Positions 10,345-22,484 of a DNA stretch of 64,000 bases are shown here, piece by piece; position 1 is the first letter of the stretch; every line of letters begins with the position of its first letter. Where the stretch lies: assembly GCF_932526225.1 (NCBI RefSeq), contig NC_064044.1, forward strand, positions 11,236,084-11,300,083, written 5' to 3'. The translations under genes were made by a program, and so were the position numbers. A model generated the notes under the pieces. That model had not been told where the DNA came from, did no database searches, and worked only from the letters and a program-made list of their open reading frames with translations. The stretch comes from Nematostella vectensis. Taxonomy: Eukaryota; Cnidaria; Anthozoa; Actiniaria; Edwardsiidae.

Positions 10345-11475
10345 ATGAGATTAACGAACTACACTCTTAGCGCTTCTAACGGCTCAGACGACGAAACATC
10401 AAACAAGGAAGTCTCTACTGCAACCGTCGTTTTCAAGACTTTGATATTCGCTGCAACTATTTGTGCTACCCTCGTTGGGAATGGCTTCATCTTCGCTGCA
10501 ATGATACGCTTTAGACCGCTTAGAACGCCTACAAACCTCGTTCTCTGGAGTTTGGCGACAACGGACTTAGGAATGGTGGTGATCATGGTTGTGCATGCTG
10601 TAACTGATTTATCCGGGGAATGGATATTCGGCCTCGTCTGGTGCCATGTCTTTGCTACCCTCGGACTACTTCTTTCCTTCATATCTATCCTCCATTTATG
10701 TTTCCTGAGTGTCGACCGCTTCATGGCTATTCAAAGGCCTTTGCGCTACAGGCAGCTTGTCACAAGAAAAAGAGTGTGCGCTTTGCTTGCGATTTTGTGG
10801 ATTTTCCCCTCGGTCATGGCAAATCTTCCATGGTCGGATTACCAGTTTCGGTCCGAGGTCTACGGATGTCAAGCGCCCACACATACAACAGATAAAAAGG
10901 CACTCTTCAAACCCTTCATTTTTATTCTGATTACAACATTTGTAGTTTTTCCGTTTGGGATTATGTTGTTTTTACATGCTCGGGTCTTCAGGGTCGCACT
11001 AACGCATGCCCGAAGCCTGAGCGCTGTTGAAAGAAGTATTCGTCGGAACGAGAAAAGCGATCGAGAATCCACGTCAAGCACGCGAAAAAAAGACCAAGAA
11101 ATCCACTCCCTAAGACGCGAAATTAAATCCGCAAAGACCTTCGCGCTAGTAATTGGTGTCTTTCTGTGTTGTTACATTCCGTTTTTCACGGCGGGAACGT
11201 ATCGCAAGTTCGCGGGACCAAGCGCTGTAAGCGATGTAGTTATGTTTATCACAACATGGGTCGCTTTTGCTAACTCATGTAGCAATCCGCTAGTCTACAG
11301 TTTAAGGTACACTCCGCTGAAAAAAGCGTTCAAAAAGTTATGCAATGTGCAGCAAAGAGACCCTAAAGCCTTTGTGAGCAGCCTGAACTCTTTTCATATC
11401 TCTCTTCGCGAGAAAAGAGCCGGGAAAACAAACCAAAAGGATAAAGAATTACACACACAGGAGAACTGTTTATAA
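10345..11475 (+). CDS. class A (rhodopsin-family) G-protein-coupled receptor, orphan
   Basis: 376 aa, uninterrupted, ATG to TAA. Seven hydrophobic segments are visible at about residues 29-53, 63-86, 99-121, 142-162, 190-213, 265-288 and 298-321. Family marks: GN46 in TM1; SLATTDL in TM2; WCHVF with the conserved TM3 Cys; a DRF variant of DRY at the end of TM3; an extracellular-loop-2 Cys (YGCQAP); NPLVY in TM7; a basic helix 8. N-glycosylation sites at N5 and N12 fit an extracellular N-terminus. Loop 3 is long, Ser/Arg/Lys rich. By alignment from DRF, position 3.32 is Gly rather than Asp, and 6.48 (in CCYIP) is Tyr rather than Trp, so this is not a standard amine receptor. The ligand is unknown. 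It sits at the plasma membrane and couples to G proteins (family knowledge). Antisense and other-frame ORFs here are shadows. Confidence 0.93.
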   Translation: MRLTNYTLSASNGSDDETSNKEVSTATVVFKTLIFAATICATLVGNGFIFAAMIRFRPLRTPTNLVLWSLATTDLGMVVIMVVHAVTDLSGEWIFGLVWCHVFATLGLLLSFISILHLCFLSVDRFMAIQRPLRYRQLVTRKRVCALLAILWIFPSVMANLPWSDYQFRSEVYGCQAPTHTTDKKALFKPFIFILITTFVVFPFGIMLFLHARVFRVALTHARSLSAVERSIRRNEKSDRESTSSTRKKDQEIHSLRREIKSAKTFALVIGVFLCCYIPFFTAGTYRKFAGPSAVSDVVMFITTWVAFANSCSNPLVYSLRYTPLKKAFKKLCNVQQRDPKAFVSSLNSFHISLREKRAGKTNQKDKELHTQENCL

Positions 11476-12356
11476 CAAGGCACAGTGAAAATCGCAATAT
11501 TTGTAATAGCCTATATAGCTTTTGAATATGTGAAATGAAATTCAATTTAAATAGATTGGATCGATTATTTCTGAAAGTCAATCTTGAGCAAAGAAATCAA
11601 CAGAAAAACGTTGGCACGAAAATGATAACATAACACGAACTAAAAGTGAATTGACATAATGAAATGTATTGAACCCTTCTTTCAGGTCTGCGGGAAAGGC
11701 GCAGCGAATATTATTTCCATTTCTAAAGAAAACTGAATTATTTATGTTGTTGAAAAAAGTTTGTTTGCTCATCGCTTATTCCGTATTTGACGGCTTCTTT
11801 AATTTGTATGCTTTAATGACATGTTTTCTGCTCTTATCAAAACTATGCTGGCAACTAAATTGATGCCTTTTCAATCATCCAATTAAGTGAATGTTACAGC
11901 TAAGTTGTAAGTTTCCAAAAATGTTTTGACAATCGCAGATCCCTGGAGTTTTTGCTAATATGCGGAACCGGGCATGGGATAATATCCTTTTTAGACTTAT
12001 TTTAGAAATTTGGATAACTAGAAAGAAAACAGATATGATTGGTTAGTCATATACAAAAACAGCATGGTTCCGTTTTTTCTTTCGATAGTGAACCGAATGC
12101 ATTGGAAGAAAGTGAAAAGGTTTTCACAACCAACAAAAGAAAAGCTATTTTTAGAATTAAAAGTATCTTCTTGTCTTTCGTGAGATAAGAAAGACTTAAA
12201 CTGTTCGAATCCTCCTCGAGAACTAATTATTGGTCCTCAAAAAGTTGGAGAAAAAATCAGAGAATCAAGTCGCTTTTGATAAATCAAAACTGTAGGCCCG
12301 TGTAAAATAACTAATAGCTAATAGCTAACAAGATCTTGCCCAAATACAGATCGGTG

Positions 12357-12745
12357 CACACATAATAGCTATGCTAATAAATTTGTGACCCTCCCTTAAA
12401 TATATAATATATAAAAAAAACTATGTTAAAAATACTAAGATATAATATATTAAAAATTAACGATGAATATTGAAAAGCTTAAACTGTGTTAGTTTGTCGG
12501 TCTTATTAATCTTGTAGCTAAAGTTTATTAAGTAAGTAAGTAAGTAAGTTAGACTTTATTTAGAATAAGGGTAACACATAATAGCTATGCTAATAAATTT
12601 GTGACCCTCCCTTAAATATATAATATATAAAAAACTATGTTGAAAATACTAAGATAAAATATATTAAAAATTAACGATAAATATTGGGAAGCTTAAACTG
12701 TGTTAGTTTGTCGGTCTTATTAATCTTGTAGCTAAAGTTTGCATT
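12357..12745. repeat. two-copy tandem duplication with (TAAG)n junction
   Basis: About 170 bp starting ACACATAATAGCTATGCTAA recurs from 12575, a period of about 218 bp. Between the copies lies TAAGTAAGTAAGTAAG. Sequence after the tetranucleotide (GACTTTATTTAGAATAAGGG) looks like a LINE 3' region, but no ORF is attached, so the origin is uncertain. Confidence 0.7.
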
Positions 12746-14050
12746 AGCGATAACTTGATTGGTTATTTATTCAGGAATGCACTGACAGAGGGAAAAAAGG
12801 CACCAAGATGTTTGTCTCGTTGCGTCTTTACTTATTTATGTGGTGCTAAACCACATGCAAGAAGATAGTTACTCGACACCCGTACACCATACATAGACAT
12901 TCAATTAGACGCTGTGAATAAAGAGGGCGGGAAACTTCACTTTACTTGGAAATATTCGACGAGAGCCTTGCCACATTTCAATCTCTATGAACTTTAAACT
13001 CACAGGCTAATCATTACATATTCTTTAATCCGCTTATTCTTTGGAGAAAAAAAAAACGCCATCCCTTCAACGCGTTTGAGAAACAAAAAAAGGAGGGTAA
13101 TCTTTAATTTAGATAGACATTCTTGTTCAGTCCAATTAAATGAATGCCTTCCGCAAATACCTTTTTAAGCTTGGAAAACTCCTGTTGAATGTTAGAGCTA
13201 CAGAGTGCTATGCTAAGCTTCTTTTAAATAAGTATCTTCACTCAAAGGACTTCTTAATTAGTCTCTTACAAGCTTATCTCTTTAAAAGATCGCCAGTTGT
13301 TCAATACGAAAGCATGCGTGTCCTCAAGGGATGCCCACGCGCCGTCCAAAGTGCTTATTAAATTAGCAATTGAAAAAGTTTGCTGCAGAAAGAAGAAGGC
13401 TCTACTTATTGCAACCCGTATTGTAGCCCGTATTACTACATCAACCCAACTTGTTTCGCAGCAAAAAGACGTCAAGCATACGCAAATAGGTTTGTGATTA
13501 CTTGAACGAAAGTCACACATCAGTTTTACGGAGAAAAAAGATGGCGGATCAACAGAAAGAACAAGTCTATCCTTTGCTCCGACTTGGTTGGGCGAGTCGA
13601 GCAACCTGGGTTTCTTTGACTTAGACCACTAAAACTGCACTTAAAATACCGTTGTTTAGCCTATCACAGCCTCCCATCAAAAAGGAGAGGAGCGGTTGTC
13701 ACAGACTAACATTTGTGTGCGCTTCTATTAGCTCTGCGCGCGTTTCAAAATTTGACTCAAGCGGTGGTCTCTTAATCTTTTCGAGGTTTCCAGCTTGTTC
13801 TCTTTTAATTTTAATCACTGAAATTTCCAATATTCCAGGAACTCTTGTCATTATTCCCAGCCGCTAAACCACAGGTAACCCAAACATAACTTAGTGGACT
13901 GCAATGTACTATAGTCAGGGCTTATTGTATAGGGGATTTTTAAACCTCAAAATTTATAAGATATTCTCAATAAAATTGCACGAAACTCACCGTTTGGTTA
14001 GTTCGTGATGTCCTTGATGCTAATGAGAAGTTAAAAGAATCTACCTTCAA

Positions 14051-14090
14051 TCCACCTCTCCATGCCTTTTCTTTTACATGGAGAGGTGGA
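14051..14090. repeat. perfect 14-bp inverted repeat (hairpin)
   Basis: TCCACCTCTCCATG at 14051-14064 pairs perfectly with 14077-14090 across a 12-nt loop. No surrounding gene, so no function is assigned; it may be the remnant of an inverted-repeat element. Confidence 0.6.
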
Positions 14091-14217
14091 TATATACCAT
14101 AAAGGGGTATAAACTTAAAAGCTAAGTTTCAATTGAATATAATGGCTGAAATTATTATGGCTAATAATCAATTGCCTCCAATACTGCTGGAAAGCTAATA
14201 AGACCTAGTATTCAATA

Positions 14218-14386
14218 GCCATTCCAGCTATAAGTTTGCGCGCGAATTACCATAGAAACCTACCTCTACTACCAGAATGCAGCGCGCGCATTTTTAAGCT
14301 TGCACCAAACGAAGCGCGCATTGCATGATGGTAGTTGAGATAGGTTTCCATGGTGAGTGCGCGCGAACGCTTATAGCTGGAATGGC
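14218..14386. mobile_element. MITE, about 170 bp, long TIRs
   Basis: GCCATTCCAGCTATAAG at the left end is mirrored by CTTATAGCTGGAATGGC at the right end. The match continues through GCGCGCG and the ACCATRGAAACCTA segment to about 58 bp per arm. The element is mostly arms with a short GC-rich middle. Both flanks carry CAAT or AATTG, so a TA or AT target is possible. Confidence 0.75.
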
Positions 14387-14799
14387 CAATTGTGTTCCCC
14401 ATTCACGAACACTGGGGCAGGCCGGGCGGCAGGCTGTGTGCACCTCTCCACGCCTGGCAAAAGTGGGTAATCTCTGATTGAAGGGTTGTCGCATACTCGC
14501 ATTTTCCCATATGAAATCTATGACTGTGTACCACAGTCACCACAGGTATCCCGAGTAATAAATAATAAAGGCTTAACCTCCTGACAGAGTTTTCTAGTTA
14601 CGGCTTGCTTTAGGAAAAATGTAGTTCATTCTTAAGCATGCCACTCAGCTAATATGGGTGCCCCACGCATAAAAGGAATCATAAACGCACATGTAAGACA
14701 ATTCATTCCCAGACGCTCCCAAAAGGCCCAAGGCGCCCAGATAGACCTCGATATGTTTTGCATTACTAATGAGCAAGCTTTGCGTGGTGTAACCGACTA

Positions 14800-15760
14800 A
14801 GACATAGCTAGGAACCTGGATATTGCCTCCCTATTGATGCGCGGGTGCCTCTGGTACAGATACAGACAGGGCTAGGAACCTGGTTTATTGCCTCCCTATA
14901 AATGCGCGGGTGCCTCTGGTAAATATACAGGCAGGGCTAGGAACCCGGTTATTTTCTCCCTATGAATGCGCGGGTGCCTCTGGTACAGATACAGACAGGG
15001 CTAGGAACCTGGTTATTGCCTCACTATAAATGCGCGGGTGCCTCTGGTACAGATACAGACAGGGCTAGGCACCTGGTTATTGCCTCCCTATGAATGCGCG
15101 GGTGCCTCTGGTACAGATACAGACAGGGCTAGGGACCTGGTTATTGCCTCACTATGAATGCGCGGGTGCCTCTGGTACATATACAGACAGAGCTAGGAAC
15201 CTGGTTATTGCCTCACTATGAATGCGCGGGTGCCTCTGGTACATATACAGACAGAGCTAGGAACCTGGTTATTGCCTCACTATAAATGCGCGGGTGCCTT
15301 TGGTACAGATACAGACAGGGCTAGGAACCTGGTTATTGCCTCACTATGAATGCGCGGGTGCCTCTGGTACATATACAGACAGGGCTAGGAACCTGGTTAT
15401 TTCCTCACTATGAATGCGCGGGTGCCTCTGGTACATATACAGACAGAGCTAGGAACCTGGTTATTTCCTCACTATGAATGCGCGGGTGCCTCTGGTACAT
15501 ATACAGACAGAGCTAGGAACCTGGTTATTGCCTCATTATGAATGCGCGGGTGCCTCTGGTACATATACAGACAGGGCTAGGAACCTGTTTATTTTCTCCC
15601 TATGAATGCGCGGGTGCCTCTGGTACAGATACAGACATAGCTTGGAACCTGGTTAATTCCTCCCTATAAATGCGCGGGTGCCTCTGGTACATATACAGAC
15701 AGAGCTAGGAACCTGGTTATTGCCTCCCTGTTAATGCGAGGGTGCGCGTGGTACTGGTGT
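14800..15760 (+). repeat. 64-bp minisatellite, about 15 copies
   Basis: CTAGGAACCTGGTTATTGCC recurs every 64 bp (for example 14808, 14872, 15001, 15065, 15129). Each unit also contains GAATGCGCGGGTGCCTCTGG and ACAGATACAGACAGG. Variants (CAGA/CATA, CTCC/CTCA, GCC/TTCC) are shared by neighbouring units, as expected from unequal exchange. It lies between the GPCR and the syndecan gene. Confidence 0.95.
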
Positions 15761-18043
15761 GTTGTACTGTGTTCGCTTGATAGCGGTGTTGTGGCCGAAA
15801 TCTCTAGCCTTGTGAATAACGTTTATTCGCGTACGAAATTGGAAAAGAACTGTTACAGTCTAGCACTATTTTATTCTGAAACAGTGTTTTAGGTACCTAG
15901 CCAGGAGTTCCCAAGTGGGTGAGCGTTCATAGAGAATAATATGGAAAAAATCTAGGATTTGGTCGTTCTTCTATCGAAAAAAGGCCGCTTTGTGTCGTTC
16001 GAGGTGTGATGTAGAGAAAGATGCGCGCACTACTCGCTTCGCGTTTATTTCTGCTCCAGAGAGCAGCGATTGTTCAAGTTTGTTTTATACAAAATTTTAA
16101 GGCATACAAAATCTAAGAAGGATGCATGATTTTGACAATATAATTTGCATACAAAATAACCTAATAAATAAATGAGCAGCTTTAAAGGGACATTATTTTA
16201 TATTATTGTATGCGATATTGGCGGTTAAACTGGGAATCAATAGAATAATTACATTAGAATGGAATAAAATGAAAATAACACTAAATTCAACTCGGGCAAG
16301 TGACATTTTTAAACAAATGAGTATGTTTTTGCTTGTGTCATCTTGGTCCTAAGACCCAGGGAAATTCAGGATGTAAAAGATTCAGCCCTATATTTGAGAC
16401 AAAATAATCATAAATTGTGATCGTGATTGTTTCCTTATCTCTTCCATGCTAAGTACATAATTACTGCATATGTATATTTTATTTTGATTAGAAACCAAAA
16501 AAAGCTATTGCGTAGCCTCAAGCAATTAAAACTAGTTTCCCGGAAGATTAAAACATCTTATCTCTTACTTCTTGAAAACAGACGAGCCACCCGCAGATCC
16601 AAATAAAAAACAATTTGTGTTTAAAAGCAAAATTGAAAATTACAATCCATTTATTGAATAACTCGCTATTCCTTATCGCTTCCGGCTAACAAAATGTGTT
16701 ATCTCTTTCGCTTGCATAAAAGCGCTTAAAATGGCTATTTTATGGATGGATTCTTTCTTTTGCGAGACGTAGAAATGATAAAACCAGTCAGGTCCCTCTT
16801 ATTTTCAGACATCCATTGCATGCTTTGTGCCTTAACGACAAAACAGAGAAACTCCCAAACGATAACACGAGTTTCATTATTGTAGCTAAAAGCACGTTTC
16901 CTTTTAGTGGCTAATGGTAAAATTGACAAAGTTTTAGTGCAATCAATAAAGCAGATAAGATATTTTTTTCTAGAAAATACTTATTAATTTAATTTTTGTT
17001 GGTTGTAATTCACCATGATTTATGGTCTAGTCCCAGCTTGATACAATGAAAGATTTCAAATTCAAGACTTGTTTTTCAGAGCTTGGTTCGGTACCCGTTT
17101 CAAAGCGAGGAATTCCATTTAGAAATATCTTTTTAATATATTTGCTGTGTTTGCTCTCTGTTTGCCAGAATATTATATCTTTTCCTTAATATCTGTTTTC
17201 ATTTTACCACTATATTAATTCGTCCCTTAAAGGCATAATTCGCAGCTTGATTGATGCTTTTAATAAAGTTTTTTTGCCTCTAATGTCACAACACGTGAAT
17301 TACAATCAGCATAACACGCGCTAGCGGCAGGTGCTTATGCGATACAAACTGCGCATGCGCTGTCTTACCGGTGGCAGCGTCTCAAAGACTGAACGACAAA
17401 CACGCGCGTAAGTCCTGTTCCTTTAAACCGACTTACTTAACGAACAACTGTATTCTCATCGCCTTTACGGTTCTTAAAAACCACTTCTGCTTACCTCCCA
17501 AAGAGTCCATCTTCACAAGGTAAAACTTCAACACTTTTTTTTACAAACTTTCTACTCCAGATAAATTGTTATTGTACAGTGAAAATGTATGCAAGATACT
17601 CTTGCCTCGTTATTTCGAACAAGAATCCTTTCGTAAGTTTGATGTGCTAATGGATGTTGGATGTAATTAAGTTTCAAAGCTAATCACTTTTTATTTGAAA
17701 ATTTATGTGTGAAATGTGGTAAAATATCGTCTGTAGTTAAGCCCACATATTAGCATTTCTTTTTTTATCTTTACAATGTTATTCACGCGAGTAGAAAGAT
17801 CGTGCATCAGACAAGTGAATAATACATTGTTTACTGTGTGTCAGGTTTGCCTTCAAGACTTGGATCAAACGAAAATCTACCAAAGCTAAGACAACATCGT
17901 TAAAGCCTTTTAGATATTTCAAAAAGCCGACTTCAAACGCTATCTTTAGACTTGCGCTGTTGTGAAAGGGTATTGGAAGTGAACTCGCGGCATGGTTCGA
18001 AACTGAAGGCAGTAATTCCGAATTGCGTCTTATTTGACAAACT

Positions 18044-19216
18044 ATGTCAGCTCGGAGTAGACTATTATTTGTTTTTTTCGTGTTGCTTCTGTGCGATATT
18101 GCCACGAAAGCAGAAGACGGACTTCGTGAAGTGACAACTATTGACGACAATGGGCAAAGATGGGTTCGAATAATCGACGAAAGAGCTGAAACAACATCCT
18201 CAAGCCCTGTGAGCACTGCGGAAAGCTCACTAGGAGTTGACGACGAAGATGGAGATGGCGGGTTTAGTTCCGGCGATGGGAAAATGAATGAGAGAATGAA
18301 AAACAGCGAGTTTGACGTACAAAATGATGAACCGATCAGGCGAAACGATAGTGTTGCCACGCAGCCAACTCTCGCGTTAAATACTAGCAAAGTATCATCA
18401 ACTTCAACCCCAGCTGCTAAAGAAACTGCGTCTAATAATTTTAAGACAACAGTTGGTCCCACTACGGTGGCTAAAAATGTGACTGATGCGAGTACGAACG
18501 AGCTTAATGCAACCGCCACCACAAGCTCGCTAGAAGTGTCTTCCGTCAAACCGCGTGAAAATAAAACTACAACAAAACCTTTAACAACTGTGCAGGCTCA
18601 TGACACGACCCCAAGCACATCACAAAGTATTTCTACGACTTTAAGACCGCAAATTATCCCCAAAACAGAACCTGTTACTCTCAAAGTGTCAACGACTGTT
18701 TCAGTACTCAAATCGAGCACACAAAGTACTCAGGGTGTGACAACCGAAACAATAGTGATACCAGAAAAAACTACGGAAATCCCTACCACTAAACCTATTT
18801 TGTCAAGCGCAACTTCTAAGCCGTCGACAAACGAAGTAGATTGGTCGGGTAAACCAACAGAATCGTCTAACATTACGTCTGAAAATGTTACCAGTAGCAA
18901 GTTCACGGTCAAACTTACTGTACCCCCAAAATCAACACAACAAAGTGTTTTGCCGACAGATGAAAAAGTTACAGGTGACGTTCAAGGGCAGAAAAGCCCG
19001 GCACCAAAAGAAAAACGAAAAGTTTTATTCGGGTTTGTGACGCTAGAGATTCTGATAGCTCTTTTGGCGGGCGCTCTGTTCTCAGTATTGCTCGTGGCTT
19101 TCTTGGTGTATCGCTTGAAGAAGAGGAATGAAGGGAGCTATGAGTTAAGTGAGACGATTGCCTTGAGGCCTAAGGAACTGGATGAGATGGGCAAAAAGAA
19201 GGAAGTGTTCGTATAA
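18044..19216 (+). CDS. SDC: syndecan, transmembrane heparan sulfate proteoglycan
   Basis: 390 aa in a single open frame. Residues 1-23 are a signal peptide. Residues 66-79 are acidic with FSSGDG, a glycosaminoglycan attachment motif (Ser76-Gly77). A long Ser/Thr-rich, probably heavily O-glycosylated ectodomain follows. About 329-355 is one membrane segment. The 35-residue cytoplasmic tail starts KKRNEGSYEL, which matches the syndecan C1 region (basic residues then EGSY), and ends EVFV where syndecans usually have EFYA. The tail end still fits a class II PDZ ligand. It would act at the cell surface as a co-receptor for matrix and growth factors (family knowledge). No intron is needed, unlike the multi-exon syndecans of vertebrates. 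The 256-aa antisense ORF over its 5' half is a shadow of the Ser/Thr-rich coding sequence. Confidence 0.9.
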   Translation: MSARSRLLFVFFVLLLCDIATKAEDGLREVTTIDDNGQRWVRIIDERAETTSSSPVSTAESSLGVDDEDGDGGFSSGDGKMNERMKNSEFDVQNDEPIRRNDSVATQPTLALNTSKVSSTSTPAAKETASNNFKTTVGPTTVAKNVTDASTNELNATATTSSLEVSSVKPRENKTTTKPLTTVQAHDTTPSTSQSISTTLRPQIIPKTEPVTLKVSTTVSVLKSSTQSTQGVTTETIVIPEKTTEIPTTKPILSSATSKPSTNEVDWSGKPTESSNITSENVTSSKFTVKLTVPPKSTQQSVLPTDEKVTGDVQGQKSPAPKEKRKVLFGFVTLEILIALLAGALFSVLLVAFLVYRLKKRNEGSYELSETIALRPKELDEMGKKKEVFV

Positions 19217-19294
19217 TGAGAACAAACAGAGACTGCATGTTGGCTTATGCTCTTTGTGCGCAAGTCTACGTAAGAGGAAAGTGGGACTACAAAA

Positions 19295-19530
19295 CCAAGA
19301 ACGCTTGAGGTATTGTTACGGCTTGGAGGTGTTATAATGATGCAAGCAAAAACAACGACAACAATTTCTATGGAGAGAACGCTTTGTAAGGTATTGTTAC
19401 GGCTTGGGGGGTGTTACACAATGAATGCAAGAAAAAACAACGACAACAATTTCAACCGAGAGAACGCTTTATGAGGTATTCTTACGGCTTGGGGGGTGTT
19501 ACACAATGGATGCAGAAACATTCACAGCAG
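19295..19530 (+). repeat. three roughly 80-bp tandem repeats after the syndecan stop
   Basis: ACGCTT followed by GAGGTATTGTTACGGCTTGG recurs with ACGCTT at 19301, 19379 and 19464 (spacings 78 and 85). Units include AACAACGACAACAATTTC. They begin about 80 bp after the stop codon and so probably lie in the 3' UTR. Confidence 0.8.
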
Positions 19531-21286
19531 TGGTTACAAAAGATCTATGTCAGCACAACAATGACGGAATACCAGGGTCATCGCCTTGTCGCATGGACAA
19601 ATTTGTCATATCCCTTGTAGAGCACTAGTAGATACCGAAAGATGTTGAATACGAGAGTGACTAGTTTTTAAGTGATTTTGGTTATATATTGAGCATGTTA
19701 AAGTTCCAACTATTATATTGTACAGTTTTACAGAACATCGGGCTGGTCTAATCATTCTAGCCCTTTAAAAAAATGGGATACATTCCACTTCAAAAAAACT
19801 GCGAAGGAATTTCAATGAATTATGCATTGGTTGGACGAGGCGTAAAATTTAGGACTAGCCGCGACCATCAAAGTTTGAGAATCTTATCACTAAAGATCCA
19901 TTTCTTGTGGTTATACGATATGGATGTATTCATGGCGAGTGGAATATTGAGACAAAACATTATATTCTGAAGCTGTCTCTGAAAGGGTGTTTTCATTAAA
20001 ATGTAGAAAGCTCTCAAACAAACATAAGGTTATAATGGCAAGGGGATAATATTGACGCAAACATAGCAAAGCCGACCAATCATAATCAATCTCAGATGAC
20101 ATGGTTTTAAATCCCCAATAGGTCATTTGGAGTGCGTCGAGAGAGACACTTTTTGTTGAATGACTCTGTTGATATAGTGAGAGAGAAAAAATTGTTTTTG
20201 CAAACAGCGTAGATTATGCTGCAGAAAATATTTTATCACGCTTCTGTGATTATGCGTGAATTTGTTAACTGAGTAAATGACTCAGTTTAATGACAGCTGC
20301 TTTGTGAAGACAAGAATTTATGAACTTCATTGTCTTTTCTATTTTTAACGTGTGCCTACAAGTATATTTCGTTGTCATTTCCGCTTTTGAACTTCCGCTG
20401 AAAAAAACTAAAAGGGATTTGGATCAAAATGCTGCATTTTACTAATATATCTTTTTGAACAACGACACTCGGCAACGTACATAAGGCTAAGGAATATGAA
20501 ACCTAATAACAGATTATCTTTCTTGGATTTATTTTTATTGAATTGTGGATAATTCATTTTGTTACTAAATAAACAGTCTTAGAACAATGATTTTAAATTC
20601 AGATTTTGTCAACGCAAACAGTCGATCGACATCCGCCCCAAACATTAAATAACAAATAAAATAATAAAAGAGTAGAGATTCAAAGATAAAAACTAGAAAG
20701 CAAATAAAACTTCCAGTCCAGTCTACGCATGTCTGTTCTATCTTTTCGAATTTCCCCAAGCTAGACCCAGGCTCCCCTCCTCCACACACACACACACACA
20801 ATGTCAAACTCTACAAGATAACAATTCATTGATAAAACACCGAAACTAGGATAAACTAAATTAAAAGAGACACTTCTTGAAAATCAATAATACATTCTTC
20901 AATTTTCTGTCACTCGCAGAAAACGTTTACATACAAGTTAACATCCATAACATGGACTTGCCTATTTCAATTCTCTGTTCTCTATTTCCCTTGTTTTATA
21001 TATCAACATATAATAGGTTTTCAAATAATCTCTTTATTTATAAAAGAGCCTAGTCTAGGACGATCATTTTAATGCTGAAAATGTTTTAAAATTGTTTTTA
21101 ATTTATATGTGTATTTTAAAATATAATAAAAAATAAATTATCACAAGATACAAAAATAATTAATAGGAATAACAATAAAGGTTGTTATTACTTAAACAAT
21201 TTGGTTCGGCATTTTAGAATGAAAACAATATTTTGCTGCTAACCAAGCATGGGTGACATCCAAAGCTAGACTAGGGGATCCCCCTC

Positions 21287-21710
21287 CCTATGTTCAGATA
21301 TTTGGCTTAAAAATAACAAGAGATATAAAGAAATCTCCGAAGAATAATGAATCCCCCCCCCCTCTCTCGATTCCTTGCTTTGCCCCCCACCCCCTATTTT
21401 CAGATATTTGGCTTAAAAATAACAAGAGATATAAAGAAGTCTCCGACGAATTATAAATCCTCCCCTTTCTTGATTCCCTGCTTTGCCCCCCCCCCCCACC
21501 CCCTATTTTCAGATATTTGGCTTAAAAATAACAAGAGATATAAAGAAATCCACGACGAATAATGAGTCCCCCCCTTTCTTGATTCCTTGCTTTGCCCCCC
21601 CCCCCCCACCCTCCCTTATTTTCAGATATTTGGCTTAAAAATAACAAGAGATATAAAGAAATCCACGACGAATAATGAATCCTACCCCTTTCTTGATTTC
21701 TTGCTTCGGC
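21287..21710. repeat. 106-113-bp tandem array derived from a MITE interior
   Basis: Four units start at the CAGATATTTGGCTTAAAAAT positions 21295, 21401, 21510 and 21623. Each has AACAAGAGATATAAAGAA, a short spacer, AATCC, and a C-rich tract of 6-12 C that varies in length. The same core (CAGATATTTGGC, AATAACAA, ATATAA.GAAATC) occurs once inside the element at 52353-52530, which suggests the array grew from that family. Confidence 0.85.
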
Positions 21711-22484
21711 CCGACAGAGCAAAAAAATGGCAAGTGTTCCCAAAATAAGGTCTGGTTAACTTCGGTAAGCTTGAATTTTTGCAGAGGTTCCTTATGTTAT
21801 GTAAACCAACATATCAAAAAGTGTTTTTTTTTTTTTATAATGGATTCGTCTTCGAGATATGAGGCTTGAAGTGCAATTTTCAAATGTTCAAAGTACGACT
21901 TCTCCTCGTTTTTAGGGAGAAGTCGGGCTCTGATCACAAATTAAGCCAACTTTGCTCGCTTATATCTAAATTTCATACCTTTTAAATTTCTTTAAAATTT
22001 GGAATTAAGCTTTTGGTTAGAGAAACTCCTTGTATGCGGAATCTTGAGCTTTTTTATTGAGAATTGGAAAATTTCATGCCTGTCCTTCTGCCCCCCCCCC
22101 CCCCCCCCCCCTTGTGGGAATCCTGGATACGTCCCTGCTGGTCGTTCTGTATAAAAAGGGTTCTTGGTTTTTATAAAACAAAATGTATGCTTATTAATTC
22201 TGTCCAAACTTTCTTCGCTACGCCCTCTCACCTTCCGCACGATGAGGATCACGGATTGATTTATACAGCGGGAGAACACGACGAGGAAGAAATTATGCCG
22301 AGCGAAAATATATTTAGTTTTAGTCGAGAGTGGTTTATTCTGCCAGAATTTTATGGCATTTTAATTTTTTTTTTTTATGTGATAGCGATAGAGGGTATTG
22401 GCTGCCTTGCTCGCAAAGGAGCGTTCTTATGAAAAAAGTGTATTTCCAAAAATACCAGAAACATAAGATTAACATTTAAGAATT

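Larger units (their letters stand above)
11476..18043. other. intergenic region with repeats
   Basis: No gene recognised. It contains a roughly 215-bp tandem duplication (12357-12745), a 14-bp perfect hairpin (14051-14090), a MITE (14218-14386) and a 64-bp satellite-like array (14800-15760). 15760-17400 is AT-rich with nothing I can name. A GTAAGT at 17408, after a GC-richer stretch at 17330-17407, could be the donor of a non-coding first exon of the syndecan gene, but I cannot show the matching acceptor. Confidence 0.45.
19217..22484. other. intergenic region and probable syndecan 3' UTR
   Basis: Starts with the roughly 80-bp repeats of the syndecan 3' flank (19295-19530), then AT-rich sequence, a short (CA)n at about 20783-20799, the array at 21287-21710, and a C21 homopolymer at 22091-22111. 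No gene recognised. Confidence 0.45.

Noticed and set aside
17779-18549. 256-codon minus-strand ORF over the syndecan 5' half
   Set aside because: It is the antisense of a Ser/Thr-rich coding region, which rarely gives stops in the opposite frame; no domain.
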